From NCBI GenBank assembly GCA_933228895.1, contig OW121850.1, positions 33,985,773-34,049,772 on the forward strand: 64,000 bases of DNA, in the 5' to 3' direction. Of the stretch, positions 27,076 to 38,501 are shown piece by piece. This DNA is from Platycnemis pennipes (taxonomy: Eukaryota > Arthropoda > Insecta > Odonata > Platycnemididae). The notes below the pieces were generated by a model. The model did not search any database, was not told where the DNA came from, and was given only the letters and a program-made list of their open reading frames with translations. A program made the translations under genes and the position numbers. Numbering within the stretch: the first letter of the stretch is position 1; every line of letters starts with the position of its first letter.

Positions 27076-27660
27076 TATGCTTATGCAAAAAATAAGAACA
27101 TCGTAAAAACTTCTCTTACAACGCACTGAAACGTATTCAAATTAGTTAACTATTTCCCGTCGTTACATTAGACCCAGAAGTAAATCACTGCCAACAGATC
27201 CACAGGAATAATGCCATATATATATCACTGGAAAATATACGAAACCAATTATGTTCATCGCCATTCCCAACAACGTCGCCACTATAGTTACAATAATCCA
27301 TGGGTTAAGGGGCACTCGGAGCGCTATAGATAATAAAACTTTCAGAAATTGAACGACTTGAGTGATTCAAACCAGAAAATGGGAACAACGAAAGTAATAA
27401 CATGCATAAGTCAAAGGTCGGCAGCAGCATTCGTCAAATTGCAATCACCTTCTCAGCAACCCACGCCTGACTTTGAGCCAAACTCGCTCTTGTGTTCCCA
27501 TTCGTGCCCACCATCGGCCGATTCATGCAATGGCACGAATTATAACCTAAGAAAACAGTGAATTGACAGGACCAACACGTGATATTTAAGTAAATTTTAT
27601 CAAGGTCAAAATAAAGATAAATTTTACTTATTTTTCTTCAGCTTTTACGTAACTTAAAAA
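27076..27660. other. spacer between two opposed LINE remnants
   Basis: AT-rich sequence between the 5' ends of two LINE fragments of opposite orientation. A 70-codon open frame at 27349-27561 is not recognisable. It may include further degraded LINE sequence. Confidence 0.4.
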
Positions 27661-28241
27661 TACAAGTTCTGTAACCTAGGAAGCCGAGTAACCAACGATG
27701 GACGAAGCAAGAAATAAATAGTAGGATAGCCCAGGCAAAGAGGGAATTCTATCAAAAGAAGAATCTACTTACAGCTGGGAATACAAGCGTAGAAATAAGG
27801 AAACAGTTCATCAGAACATACATCTGGTTTCTTTACGGCAGTGAGGCATGGACGATGACGGTAGCGGAGAAGAAAAGGATAGAAGCATTCGAAATGCGGT
27901 GCTACAGAAGAATGATGAAGGTTAAATGGATCGACCGAGTACGTTACGAAGAAATCGTAAGAAGAGTGGGAGAAAAGAGATGTCTGCTGAAAACTTTAAA
28001 AAGAAGAAGTAACAACTCAATCAGCCATATCTTGAGACACGATGGCCTGATGAAGACTATCGTCGAGGAAAAAGTGAACGGGAAGATTAGGAAAGGCAGG
28101 CCTCGTATGAGATACATAGAACAGGTTGTGAAGGATGTAAAAGAGAATAATAACGTCACACTGAAAAGGTTGGCCGATGGAATAATCGAGTGGAAAGCTG
28201 CGTCAAATCTATCCTAGGATCGTTGACCAGTAATGATAATG
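27661..28241 (+). pseudogene. LINE reverse transcriptase C-terminal region (plus strand)
   Basis: The best preserved C-terminal LINE fragment in the window. It opens with CNLGSRVTNDGRSKK, then after a frameshift EINSRIAQAKREF, LLTAG, IRKQFIRTYIW and LYGSEAWTMTVAEKKRIEAF. The open part (27855-28217, 120 codons) continues with FEMRCYRRMMK, WIDRVRYEEIVRRVGEKR, ISHILRHDGLMKTIVEEK, GRPRMRYIEQV and EWKAASN. The stop follows and the element ends in a TAATGATAATG tail. This is the conserved region downstream of the reverse transcriptase in many arthropod LINEs. It lacks catalytic motifs and is a 5'-truncated copy. Shorter relatives lie at 3733-4130, 30907-31080 and 40405-40650. Confidence 0.87.
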
Positions 28242-30537
28242 AAAAAAAACAACCTACAAAAGTTGGGTGTACAAAAAAAGTTGACGTCTGCAGTTTCAAA
28301 ATTCTCACTAGGCACGTATTACATGGAAATCTACTTCTTCTTCTTCCATTGTTTGGTAAAGTCAATGAATGAGTTAGAGAAAATTTGAAACTTTCTAGCA
28401 ATTCACCACCCTTGATTAAAGTCTTGATTAATATAACCCCTTGATCACCCTTGATTAATATAAGTCGGCAAAGTGAAAAGATGAATTTTCTTACCTGAGT
28501 TCTCAAATCAAGAAGATATTGTTGGACTTAACAGCATTATTATGCAATGACAATGACATATCTCTTACATCTCTTACCCAATTGAGAACTATTTAGTTTA
28601 TTATCACAGACATAGTTTTGCGAAAAAGTGAGATTCCGAAATTTATATGGGTTATAAAAACAATATTTGAATGAAATATTAGTTGATCTTCATTTTCTAT
28701 TAGAAAAAATATCAGCTAAACTTAAAAAGAAAAAGAAAAATTAATCAGATTTGATCTGATAAGTATGTATCTGCATATAACAGGCAGATGGTATTTAGGA
28801 ATCTAAAGCAAAATCATTTGCTAAAAAGTTGTGTATGATGTAGGCAAGATGTTGCTCTTTCAAAGTGCTATTAACAAAGCCAACTTAAACATAAAACTTC
28901 TAGATAACTGAGAGAGTTCAAGATACATTATCGAGAATGACACCGCGGAGCATTCATAAATCACCACGCATGAAGACGTATCCTGAATTGTATGCAACTG
29001 AAGGCGCATTTCATGGCCATAACAAGCAGTAGAATCCGTTGCGTCATCATCGAGCACGAATGGAATCAGTGGTCCCCGCAGGCCATTTTTAGAGCCAAAC
29101 ACTAGTGTTAGCTGAAATAAACGAGCAAAATGACGTGGTAGGGAAACAAAAGACAGGAAGTGGGAGTTCCAAGAGATCGAGAGAACTGATGTGAATCAGA
29201 TAGAGTAAAAAAGGGTTCTAAAAGAGTTAAAGCAAACTAAATGTGATTAATAACCTTACTTGCCCGGAAATTCTCTCCAAAGGCAAAGCGTGTTGGCATC
29301 GTCCTTATGTGAAAACTTAAAAGGCACGTGTGCTCAGTCACCTGGATGCTATCTATAGTCATCGCAGTATCCTAGAACAGGTAAAATATGTGCATTAAAA
29401 CCACTGAATAAATTAATAAATTCTGCACCAATTACATCCAATTACAACTAACTGATTAACTTATTCTTTTACAGCATTATGTGATTTTTTAAGATATATT
29501 TTATATATTACCCTCCCGCCGATATTATCCTCCAAGTACGTCTCCTAATATTCATGCTATACCGTTTAATCTCAACGCGAACATCATTTATTATCATCCA
29601 CCGTTAGCTTCTAAGTAAAACAGGAGTGGGGAGATAACAATGATGAAACAAACAATGACAAAGGACAACAGTGTACTATTATATGTGGCCATAGACTTGT
29701 GATCATAACATAGATGGAAGGATACTCAATGACGTCCAACATAATGTCAAGAACAAAAGAGAGAGAAGAAAGAGAAACTCAATACAGTCAGATGAATTTT
29801 GTCCATCAGACATTTTCGGAGAGTACTTTGGATAAAGAAAGCCGTCCCTGAAAATTGGGGGTAGGCAACAAATATTAAGACTCGTAGATGTTAATCGTAG
29901 CCCTTAGGCTCAAATAATTACTCTTGATATTGGCCTTTTGCGGTCAATTGAGCAATAGCAGCTTTAAACGAAGGAGAATTGAATAGGGTTAGTGTTAATA
30001 CAATGAAAGTGATGAAGAGTTTTGCTTTGAAATTTGAAAAATAATGTGGTTTCGCAGTGAACAAACGCCATAGGAAACCGAGAATTTAATTCAAAAGGCA
30101 TTTGTCGATTAGAAGAATGTTCAGAATACAGCAGAGAAGCTTTCTGTAGGTAATAACCCATATCAGACTGCACAAACTATCTCCATAAATCTCCAAAAAA
30201 ATCTCCATAAATATTTTTGTGATATTCTCTTAAAGGATGGTAATGAACAATGACAGAATAAGTGCTAATGAGGGGCAATAAAATTGTAGTCGTTTTAGAA
30301 AATAATGATCAAACTGACAGACCCAGCTAAAAAGCTTGAATGGTGAGTAATATAATTAAAGAAAGGATAAGAATGAGCCAAATAACAGATAATAGTGAAG
30401 GTCTAAGTAAGGGGTAAGACCTTTATGAATAGGCTGAGGAAAGAGAAGCTAGACGACAGGATTAAAGAAGAACTGTAGGCGAATAAAACGCTTCAAAGGA
30501 CAGGATTATCGACTAGAGAGATCTATCTATCTCGTAT
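28242..30537. other. AT-rich non-coding DNA
   Basis: No gene is supported. A duplicated ATCTCCATAAAT motif lies at about 30178-30212. The 30400-30540 part gives a broken frame resembling MNRLRKEKLDDRIKEEL, possibly an old repeat of unknown type, into which the hAT element inserted. Confidence 0.45.
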
Positions 30538-30545
30538 AACCCAAG
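30538..30545 (+). repeat. hAT target-site duplication, left copy
   Basis: AACCCAAG, repeated exactly at 32270-32277. Eight base pairs is the duplication length made by hAT transposases. Confidence 0.92.
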
Positions 30546-30844
30546 CAGAGGCGTAGCGAAGGGGGGGGTCCGCCCCAGTCCCCGATTTAGGCATAGGCCC
30601 CTAAATTTTAGATTTTTCCATTTTTACCAGACCCATAAAAACCTTGGTTTGAATGAATAATTGGGTGTCCGAGCTGTCTTTTGAACATCGCAAACTTGGT
30701 AATAAATGAATTGATGAGCAAAGAAATAACAAAGTATGAACACCGACTTTGGAAGTTTCTAGGCCCACCGTACAACAATGACATAAGCTCCGATAGAACA
30801 AGAGAAGAGGGAAAGGCGAAGCAGGTCGCGCAGATGTGCAGATG

Positions 30845-30875
30845 TACAAATGCTTGTTAATTACAAGCATTTGTA
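30845..30875. repeat. perfect 13-bp inverted repeat inside the hAT element
   Basis: TACAAATGCTTGT and ACAAGCATTTGTA are separated by TAATT. It lies internal to the transposon, about 30 bases before the nested LINE tail. It may form a hairpin, or may be a remnant of a smaller palindromic insertion. Confidence 0.75.
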
Positions 30876-30906
30876 ACTTCAATTTTCTTTGTTTCCTGTA
30901 CTTGTG

Positions 30907-31080
30907 GTCATCATCATTAGTCATCAATCCTCAGATTGGTTTGACGCAGCTCTCCACTGAGTTCTTCTATGGGCTAAACTCTTCATATTTACGTATTTCT
31001 TCTCTTTCACATCTTCCATCACTTGTTCTATATATCTCATATGAGGCCTTCCTTCGCCATTCTTCCCGTCCATCACATTT
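30907..31080 (-). pseudogene. LINE 3' end nested in the hAT element
   Basis: On the minus strand the translation runs VMDGKNGEGRPHMRYIEQV, EDVKEKKYVNMKSLA and QWRAASNQSED, followed by a stop and a TGATGATGA tail at 30907. It aligns with GRPRMRYIEQV to EWKAASN of the 27661-28241 copy. Only the extreme C-terminus and tail are present, a typical severe 5' truncation. Confidence 0.85.
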
Positions 31081-31129
31081 TATTTTAGGTAAATCTTGCC
31101 CAGAAATATTTGCAGATTGAAGGGATCAG

Positions 31130-31900
31130 TTTTAAATGTGTTAAAGCTGAGAAGCTGGAATATCTTATTAGTAGAAAGTTAGGAAGAACATGTTAACGAT
31201 TCTTTAGAATATGCGAGCACAACTTGTACTAAAATGGACATTGATATTGAAAGCAGGAGACGTAAGCGTGTTAAAAAAATGATGCCAGGAGAAAAGGCCA
31301 AAGACGCAGGCTTGACTTCACAACAGGAAGTGAATATTTCTATGTTTGAGTACACTGATAAGTTTCTTGCAGAGCTAAAAACTTGATCAACCTCAATGGA
31401 AAATGTTTACAAATTGGTGCTTTTCATCCAATGAATCTTGTAAAAGCAAGTGATGACCAACTCCCCCTTCTAGTTTAGCAACTAACAAAAAAATTTGATG
31501 ATTTTGAGAAGGAAGACATGGTGCCAGAAATCATGAGGTTTCGAAGGCATCTATAGGCTTCAGGGATTTCTAAGATTGATGCAGTGTCGTGGTCCACTTT
31601 GAATGTGCTGCAGTTCATTATCGAAATGGATTTGCAAGAGTCGTTACTAAATATTTAAGAAGCCCTAAAACTATTTTTACTGTATGTGTGTCTGTCTCTT
31701 CATGTGAAAGAAGTTTTTCCAAACTTAATTAAAAACTATCTTCGCTCAACAATGAGCCAATCCCACCAGACAGGCCTATCCTTAATATCGATGAAGAATG
31801 CGGTTGCTAAGTGAGTAAATTTTGATGAGGTAATAAATCATTTTGCAGAGATAAAAGCTCGCAAGAAAATTATTTAATTCTTACTACTGTAATATTTAAA
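31130..31900 (+). pseudogene. hAT transposase C-terminal remnant
   Basis: Frameshifted coding remnants. A charged segment (DIESRRRKRVKKMMPGEKAK, about 31240-31310) comes first. FEKEDMVPEIMRFRRHL and LNVLQFIIEMDLQESLL follow, and then VSVSSCERSFSKL joined after a frameshift to IKNYLRSTMSQSHQTGL. The last two form the hAT C-terminal dimerisation signature (S.ERSFS.L, then K..LRS.M...RL..L) found in ZMYM/TTF-type hAT proteins. Stops and shifts make it non-functional. The N-terminal zinc finger and most of the catalytic region are not recognisable. Confidence 0.85.
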
Positions 31901-32269
31901 CCTTTAACTTGGGGGTTTTATTTCTATTGTAAATAAAATAATGCTGTAGAATAACAATTCTTCATGTCCTATTAAATACCATTGCCGATGTAATAGTATG
32001 CTTACGTAAATTTTCTCCGGCCATAAGCTAGTACTGGTACTTACATCAAAGTTATCAAAAGAGTGTTAGGATGCATTTAACCTACTATTCTGTGAATGCT
32101 GAGATACCAGAAGTAATCCATTGATAAATAGTTGTTTCTGGGTCTGCAGGAATACAAGAAAAAGGAATCTTCCTATTAAACTTGCGTAAACTATTTCAAT
32201 GTTATAAATTCCAAATGGGCCCCATATCGAATAGCGCCCCAGGCCCCCAACCAAGTTGATACGCCTCTG

Positions 32270-32277
32270 AACCCAAG
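32270..32277 (+). repeat. hAT target-site duplication, right copy
   Basis: AACCCAAG, identical to 30538-30545 and directly abutting the right terminal repeat. Confidence 0.92.
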
Positions 32278-32599
32278 GATGAAGATTCGTGTGATAATCT
32301 TTTAAAGAGGTATGAAACCTATTGCATAATTCTATAAGTATACATTAAAAAAATCAACTAGGTATACTGCTGAGGGTGGAGAATACTAGGTGCGGTTAAT
32401 GCGTGATAAATAGTAAGTCGAGATGAACGACTCGGTTCAACCAAAAATGTACTGAAGTACCTCTGTCGCATTTATGGCCGGTCGATATGAAATTGAATCA
32501 AATATATCTTTATGCAGAGTATTTTCAGGGACATGCCACGTTCAATAAAACTTTATTATATTGATGAAAATCTTGAACATTGATGTAGAGAACAAGTTA

Positions 32600-33045
32600 G
32601 TATAAAACTTGAAATTAAGGGTGGCGTAGTACCTACGCATCCGAGACCTGGACTTTGGGAGAGATGACGAGCATAGATTGGAGACGTTTGATATATGGCA
32701 TGGACGTGAATGGAAAATGTACGATGGACGGGAAGAATGACGAATGATGAATTGTTCTGTATGGTGTGGGAGGAAAAAAGTTGTTCGACTTTAGGGGGAG
32801 GGAGAATCAGAGGGTGGAACAAATAATTAAGGACACTGGGATACCGAAGGTCGTAACTGAAAGTAGAATACTGGAGAAACAAGAAAAAGAGAGGAAATGA
32901 CAGGAATTTAGAGATGAAATTACGAGGGGTTAGAAATATGCTAATTTGTATGGAAAATAGTCGAGAATAATGGAGCCGTAATGAAAACTGTGAGCAGAGT
33001 AGGGATGTTCTGAATACAAGCATGCCCATGCCGGTAAGAAACTAA
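32600..33045 (+). pseudogene. LINE C-terminal remnant, a different subfamily
   Basis: Plus-strand translation in shifting frames gives ETWTL-like, RLETFDIWHGREW, MTNDELFCMVWEEKS and GTNN pieces, and a 3' segment ending near ACMPMP. The order matches the post-RT region of arthropod LINEs (LYGSETWTL, RLEAFEMW.WRR, TNEEVL..VGEE). It differs from the 27661-28241 type and resembles the subfamily on the minus strand at 25912-27075. The antisense 157-codon open frame over this interval is a shadow. Confidence 0.6.
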
Positions 33046-33470
33046 TAAAAAACACTGAAACGAGTACTAGTAATTTAAAACTGTAATAGTAGTAGTAATT
33101 TAGTATAGTAATATAAAACTACAACACTTCAGTCAAAAATGAAACCAATAAACCGAACTGAGGTTATCGAAAATTAAAAATCAACTACCCGACTAGAGTG
33201 CTGAGAAACAATATCAAGGTTTTCTGAAGTAAGAAAGTAAAATTTAAGCACCACTATTAACATGCGTTAGGAGTACGTCCGGAAGTATGGAAGCGTGCAG
33301 CCTCCATACTTCTGGATATGAAGCTGTCATAATCAATCAACAGCGCTCTCCTATTGCTATTATAAATTAATAACTGGCATGAAAAGTTATTTTTCGGGAA
33401 GCACATTCCTTCCTCAACTTAGATTTCGTTGCCTTAAAACTTCATTAACCTCGGACGTTTTCCCATTAAT
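33046..33470. other. AT-rich non-coding DNA
   Basis: Nothing recognisable. A TAGTAGTAAT-rich segment lies near 33085-33110. A small inverted pair, GGAGGCTGCACGC-type, lies around 33285-33305. Confidence 0.4.
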
Positions 33471-33680
33471 TCTTATAATAGGAAGGGATGGGAGGGACAA
33501 GAATGGAAGTAGAAATGCGTGGGGAGCGTGCGGAGAAGGGCGAGGGTGTTGAGAGGGGGTAGAGGGAGGAGGGTGCAGGGGGAGGGGAGGGGGAAAGAAA
33601 CCTTGGGGACCGCCTGGGTTGAAGGAGATTATGCGTTCCATGGGTGAGTTACCATGTTGTGAGCATCCGGGTTGAGACAG
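33471..33680 (+). other. G-rich island with G-quadruplex
   Basis: The plus strand is strongly purine and G rich. Runs at 33571-33573, 33578-33582, 33584-33587 and 33589-33593 are separated by 4, 1 and 1 bases and satisfy the G-quadruplex pattern. More G-runs lie upstream at 33544 and 33555. The antisense proline-rich open frame (108 codons) is a by-product of this composition. Confidence 0.65.
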
Positions 33681-34086
33681 AACTGATAGTAAAGAAATCA
33701 TGCTGGGGAATTTTAGTTGTATTAACCTGAATTTGCCCAAAAGACTGCGTTCTACACTTCAGAATCCGCATTTAACCTTAAAGGTATGCCCATTCAGGAT
33801 TCAGCTTAAGCATTTTACAACCCGGGAGTTCCTGCTCCCTCTATCTTTCATTCTCACCATCACATGCCTGTTGTTTTATCATGCCTCTAAAGAGGCAAAA
33901 CAAAATAGCGGGGACAATGTACTAAAGCAAGACAATATACAAAAGTAAGACAATTACGAAAGCAGAAAGTTTTTTTTCCTTTCTTGAAATTATTTCCAGT
34001 TTTTTCCAAAAATGACAATTTTGGCATCATTGGAGATATACCATTCGCATAGGGTAAGAGAAAAGACATTTCTTGGAGTCCTACTA

Positions 34087-34122
34087 TTACCTACCTACCT
34101 ACCTACCTACCTACCTACCTAC
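34087..34122. repeat. (CTAC)n microsatellite
   Basis: About eight CTAC tetranucleotide units in a row, followed by interrupted units to about 34145. Confidence 0.92.
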
Positions 34123-34145
34123 ATTACCTACCTACGATTACCTAC

Positions 34146-35899
34146 TATTCTAGGGGAAAATAAGATTACCATCAAAACACCTTTCACTGTGCCTTTTAAC
34201 TAAGTTGACCTGCAGAATATTCGTGTCCTTTAAATGAGTTTATCCAGACATATCAGAGTACATAATCAACTTTAAACACTCCCATGAGGTACATATCTGC
34301 GTGTGTAATTAGAAGAAAGTTGCATGAACCCAAATGTAATAATTTCATTAATATTTCTTATTTTTCATGGAATAAAAAGTAAACGCAAATCTGAGTTAAT
34401 TTTAACAAACAAATGTCGAGTCAAAAAGTCAGGTAGTCTTGCAAGCGTATCCATTTCTGCCATGCCTTCAATAAGACTATCAAAGTACACACCACAAAGT
34501 TTCATGCTGATTTCAGATTCATGCATAAGTTTGCATGAATTTACGGTTGTTTTTTATTCAAAACTAGATTTATGCCGCCCGCTCTGTTTCCACCACAAAA
34601 TATGGTAGACAATCGTAGAGTAAACATACTATTTGGAAACCGTTTTGGAGATAACACAGACAAAAAGCATTGTTATATTTAACCTCTCATATTCAACTAT
34701 CTTCCATCATAACTGATTACCTTACATTTTTTCACCAATTACGTTCCTTAATTTCTTCACACTTACCCATTTTTTAGGTTATTTTCCGTATTAAACATAA
34801 AATATTATATTCCTTGTGTGCCTCTTTAACCACAGTCACTCATGCCTATTTCATGTACGCCCCTTCCTCTCAAACTACTTTACTTTCTCATTTATCTGAG
34901 CGGTAATTTGATTCTCATCAATTCTCCCAGCTCGGTCAAACCAGAGTGGGACCCTTCTTTCATTCACGTAAATAGCCGACGCATGTAATTCATCTTCTCA
35001 TGACTTAGAGATTCCTCGCCATATTTTTACCATTTATGTCTCAAGAACTTCAGATAGGTATACCATTTATCACCCAATTAAACTCCATTAATGTTGATCT
35101 TAGAATACCAAACTTCTACAGCTATACAAAAAGTAGAGAGTTGAACACCATTTCCATTCCTCCCATGGACGAAACATTTTGACATGCCTATACCGTCATC
35201 AATAATTACTTTAGCATTAAATCGATCGCAGTATATATTTTAAAATTACTAACCATCCATTTTCTCTAGGGCTGCGGAAATGGAAAATGGGAGACAGCTC
35301 ATATTTTCCTACTCCCTCGTTAATATGGATTTTCCACCGGGGTGGATGAGCGACTAGAAGGGAAAGATAAGGAGCAAGAAATTCTCAATGCTTCTTTATT
35401 CCAGGAAATGATGCTGAAAAAAATTCCTTGAGAAATAAATATTAGTTATTCCCACAATTTATCCCTAAGGAATTGCAAAAAAGAATTCACTGTTGCAAAT
35501 TTAGCTTTCATTGACTTCATTTAAAGGTCTCAATAGAACTATGACCGTATCCTGACTTTCAAGGCAGTTAACACCCAGAAATAATTACTTTTTTCTCTTA
35601 GAACATAACTCCGTATATCAGTAATATACCATTTATTTTTCTGCAATTTCACCTCAGCTTTTACCTTAACATATGACATTGCATCGGCCATTATCATGAA
35701 TTGAACAACGTGGTCGAGACGAGATAAATATCGTCAAAACACGCGTGACACTGAAATGTAATTTGGATCGCAGAAATATCCGATGCAGGTTAATTTCACC
35801 GCAAACCTCAGCCACCAGGTGCCATTCGGAGGCTGAATTGCCCTCCAAAAGTCACGTGGGTGAAATTAGAAATGCTGCCCATGGCATAATGCACAATCT
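34146..35899. other. AT-rich non-coding DNA
   Basis: No gene is supported. The 34690-35200 part is pyrimidine rich on the plus strand. On the minus strand it gives broken frames such as VNERRVPLWFDRAGRID-like text. This may be an old transposon that I cannot name. Confidence 0.4.
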
Positions 35900-36340
35900 G
35901 TTGCGAAAATCTCGCGCCTCATGAGATTGCTCGCCTGGAGCGACGGTGCGCTCCCGCCGTTACGCCGCCAAGTCAGTCGGGGATTAGAGCTCGAAGGGGT
36001 GTGGCGCCGGGCGGAGTTTTATTTAAGCCCTCCGCGAGCACGGGCGCCAACCACTCCTTTTTTTTCCTACCAAACGGTCCGCTGCTATTCAAAGGTCTCG
36101 GATTCTGGAGTGGGCGTTGGTGCACGGGCTATTCAGGAATGTATTCCCTCCCCCCACCATCTCCACTGGAATGGAAGGGCGTGAAGGAGGGGCACACATA
36201 TACGTCTCGGGCAATGAGCATCCCGGGGGGACGAGTGGAAGGGATGCCCGTCCCCGTCGTCCCAATTAGCGACCCCTAACCGCCGCCTTCCCTCATACTC
36301 TCGGAGAAGGATCTGCCACCGACAGGCACCAATCAGAAAA
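35900..36340. other. GC-rich, CpG-containing island
   Basis: Contains GCGCTCCCGCCG, GGCGCCGGGCGG and similar CpG-dense words and a TTTATTTAAG sequence near 36022. Open frames of 80-92 codons on both strands are not recognisable. Possible promoter or enhancer. Confidence 0.45.
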
Positions 36341-38501
36341 TCATATTCCCCGCCCGTCAAATTCTTTTTTATCACCTCTCCTTTCGTTGGAATGCAGCAA
36401 GAATGGTGAACGGCACTTTAGTTTCCTCTCGAGGACACGAATTATTTTGAATATGACATCGACTTGTTGTTGAAATGAAATGAAGGTCAAGATTGAGCCA
36501 CTAAATTGCTATGACAACTTAATCACCAAACTCTTATCTTGAATGATTTAGGGAGCGCAAAAGGTATGTGTATGCTGACACGCACACAGCAAGTAGGTAC
36601 ATAGGGAAAGAGAAAAGGAAAATTAGAAAACGATTGCAGTGAGGAAACAACACAATTTAAAAATGTGAACATGAGGTGACCTTAAATTAATATTAAAGCA
36701 ATAAAAAAACCGGTATTTTTCTCATATTTCTCCAAGTGTTTTTATGAAATCATTAAAATGATTTGTGTACCATTCAGCGAATGAGCTCAACCTGAAAAAC
36801 ATGTACTAATGAAGGGACACTTGGCAACCGTGTTCTTAACAGTAAAATAACCTTCCCTAGATAATCGCTAAGGATAACGATCCGTAACGTGCACACGGCC
36901 TTAGTGATTAAGACACTCGAGTGTTAGCTTTTATTTAGAGCTTACTTTAGTAGCAATTACATCAACTTCTATCGTCCATTAGCACCATACTCATCAATTT
37001 CAAGCATACTTTCACCTTTTTTTAAAAGCGTTGGATGATTTTCCTCGGAGTAGAATATTTCGCATGTTTGTTTGTTCCCGTAGGAGCATATATGAACAAA
37101 TCAGAATCACAAAAAAAAGAATGAAAGCACTAATTACTAAGAAACTATCAATCATTACTCTGCACAAAAGAAAGTCTTACGCCAACACTAGGCAGCCAGC
37201 ATACTATGAACGACTCTTGAGAACGACTCATGATGCTTACACCATCATTTTTACTGGACGAGTTTTCAGCCAGTAAATCTTTCCTTGCCAAATGGAATGC
37301 AATTCACAGCCCAGCATGTAGAACGATGTTTTTTCGAGGTAGTACAGCTTAGAACCAACTTTGAAACTCCTCATCATACCATCGTACTCAACAAATATGA
37401 GTGTGCGCCTGGGCATTAAAGCCATCAATACGGTGAGGAGCACTTAGATGGAGCATTCTTGGAGAGGGGGAATCAGTGTTGAAAGTTAAATAACTAAAGT
37501 AGATGCAGAGGTAAAGAGGGATTAGTATTCCACAGCGATCCCTTCTCGCACTTTTAATGACTTGCATACTGAAGGAAAATGGGAAAACCACAGTGCATGA
37601 CGAAAAACATGGTCACAGTATTACCCATTCAACCCCCTTTTATTCAAATGTGCTCGTTCCCTTCCAATTACTTTCAAAATCTCACTGTATTTAATGGCGC
37701 TCTACTTTCTTCAGATTGCCATAGACCATTCTCAGAACGTTTATATTGCGCTAAACCCCAGTCCAGATGGCCTCCGGTATACCTTACATTCAGAGCTTGT
37801 TTTTACTTCCAATCCAATTTTGCACAGAAATTCCGTCTCCATTCTCGTCAACTAGCGTTAGCATGAGCTTTTGGTAAATTCTTGTGTGTAACACTATTGT
37901 CTGGTACAAAAACAACATAATAATTGTACCTCTGCTCCTAAATTATAGGGTGTGTCGAGCTACCGGCGGTAGGTAATCAGTGTTGGCAGAAACTCAAATG
38001 TTTTTATAAATAAATCAAATACTTTGCCAATAATACTCACTAACTGCATTTTCCATTTGATATGTGATCAAAGAATGCAAGCACTGAGCCATAGAGTAAA
38101 CACTGGAAAGCTTAAATCGTCAACTAGCATTATTTCGTTCGCAAAAATCAATCCAATTTGGCGGATACATTGGTGAGTACGAAATACTGGCATTATCGTT
38201 AGATTCAAGCTCCAGTGAGGAAAACATCTTAAGGTGGAAAATAAAAGTGCTGCCTTTCAACTGCCACCGGCCATGCTTTTTGCAAACATAAAAGGAAAAA
38301 TACTCTATCATTTTCCCATTTTGTCCTCACTCGCTTATTGACACCAACTTATTAAAATTTCCTCGTTAAAAACTGAGAGAGCGGATAAAAAGAAATTATG
38401 GCAATCCATTTTCATATAAGATGTAAAATATTAAAATATGTCGCTCTAAATTTTAGAACAATATACTCAAGGCCATAGTGATGAAAATGGTTGAGTATTA
38501 T
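36341..38501. other. AT-rich non-coding DNA
   Basis: No gene is supported. Open frames such as plus 37579-37866 (95 codons) carry no known motif. Confidence 0.5.

Larger units (their letters stand above)
30546..32269 (+). mobile_element. hAT-superfamily DNA transposon, degenerate, with nested LINE
   Basis: A 1,724-bp insertion that starts CAGAGGCGTA and ends with the exact inverse TACGCCTCTG. Beyond the first ten bases the terminal repeats are imperfect but both G/C-rich. CAGRG-type ends, an 8-bp target-site duplication and an internal hAT dimerisation region agree on the superfamily. The transposase is broken, so it can only have moved with help from another copy. A minus-strand LINE fragment (30907-31080) sits inside, which shows the LINE landed in the transposon or in its parent copy. 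A perfect 13-bp inverted repeat (30845-30875) lies just left of that fragment. Confidence 0.92.

Noticed and set aside
32556..33029. 157-codon minus-strand frame
   Set aside because: It is antisense to a LINE remnant whose plus-strand text is recognisable.
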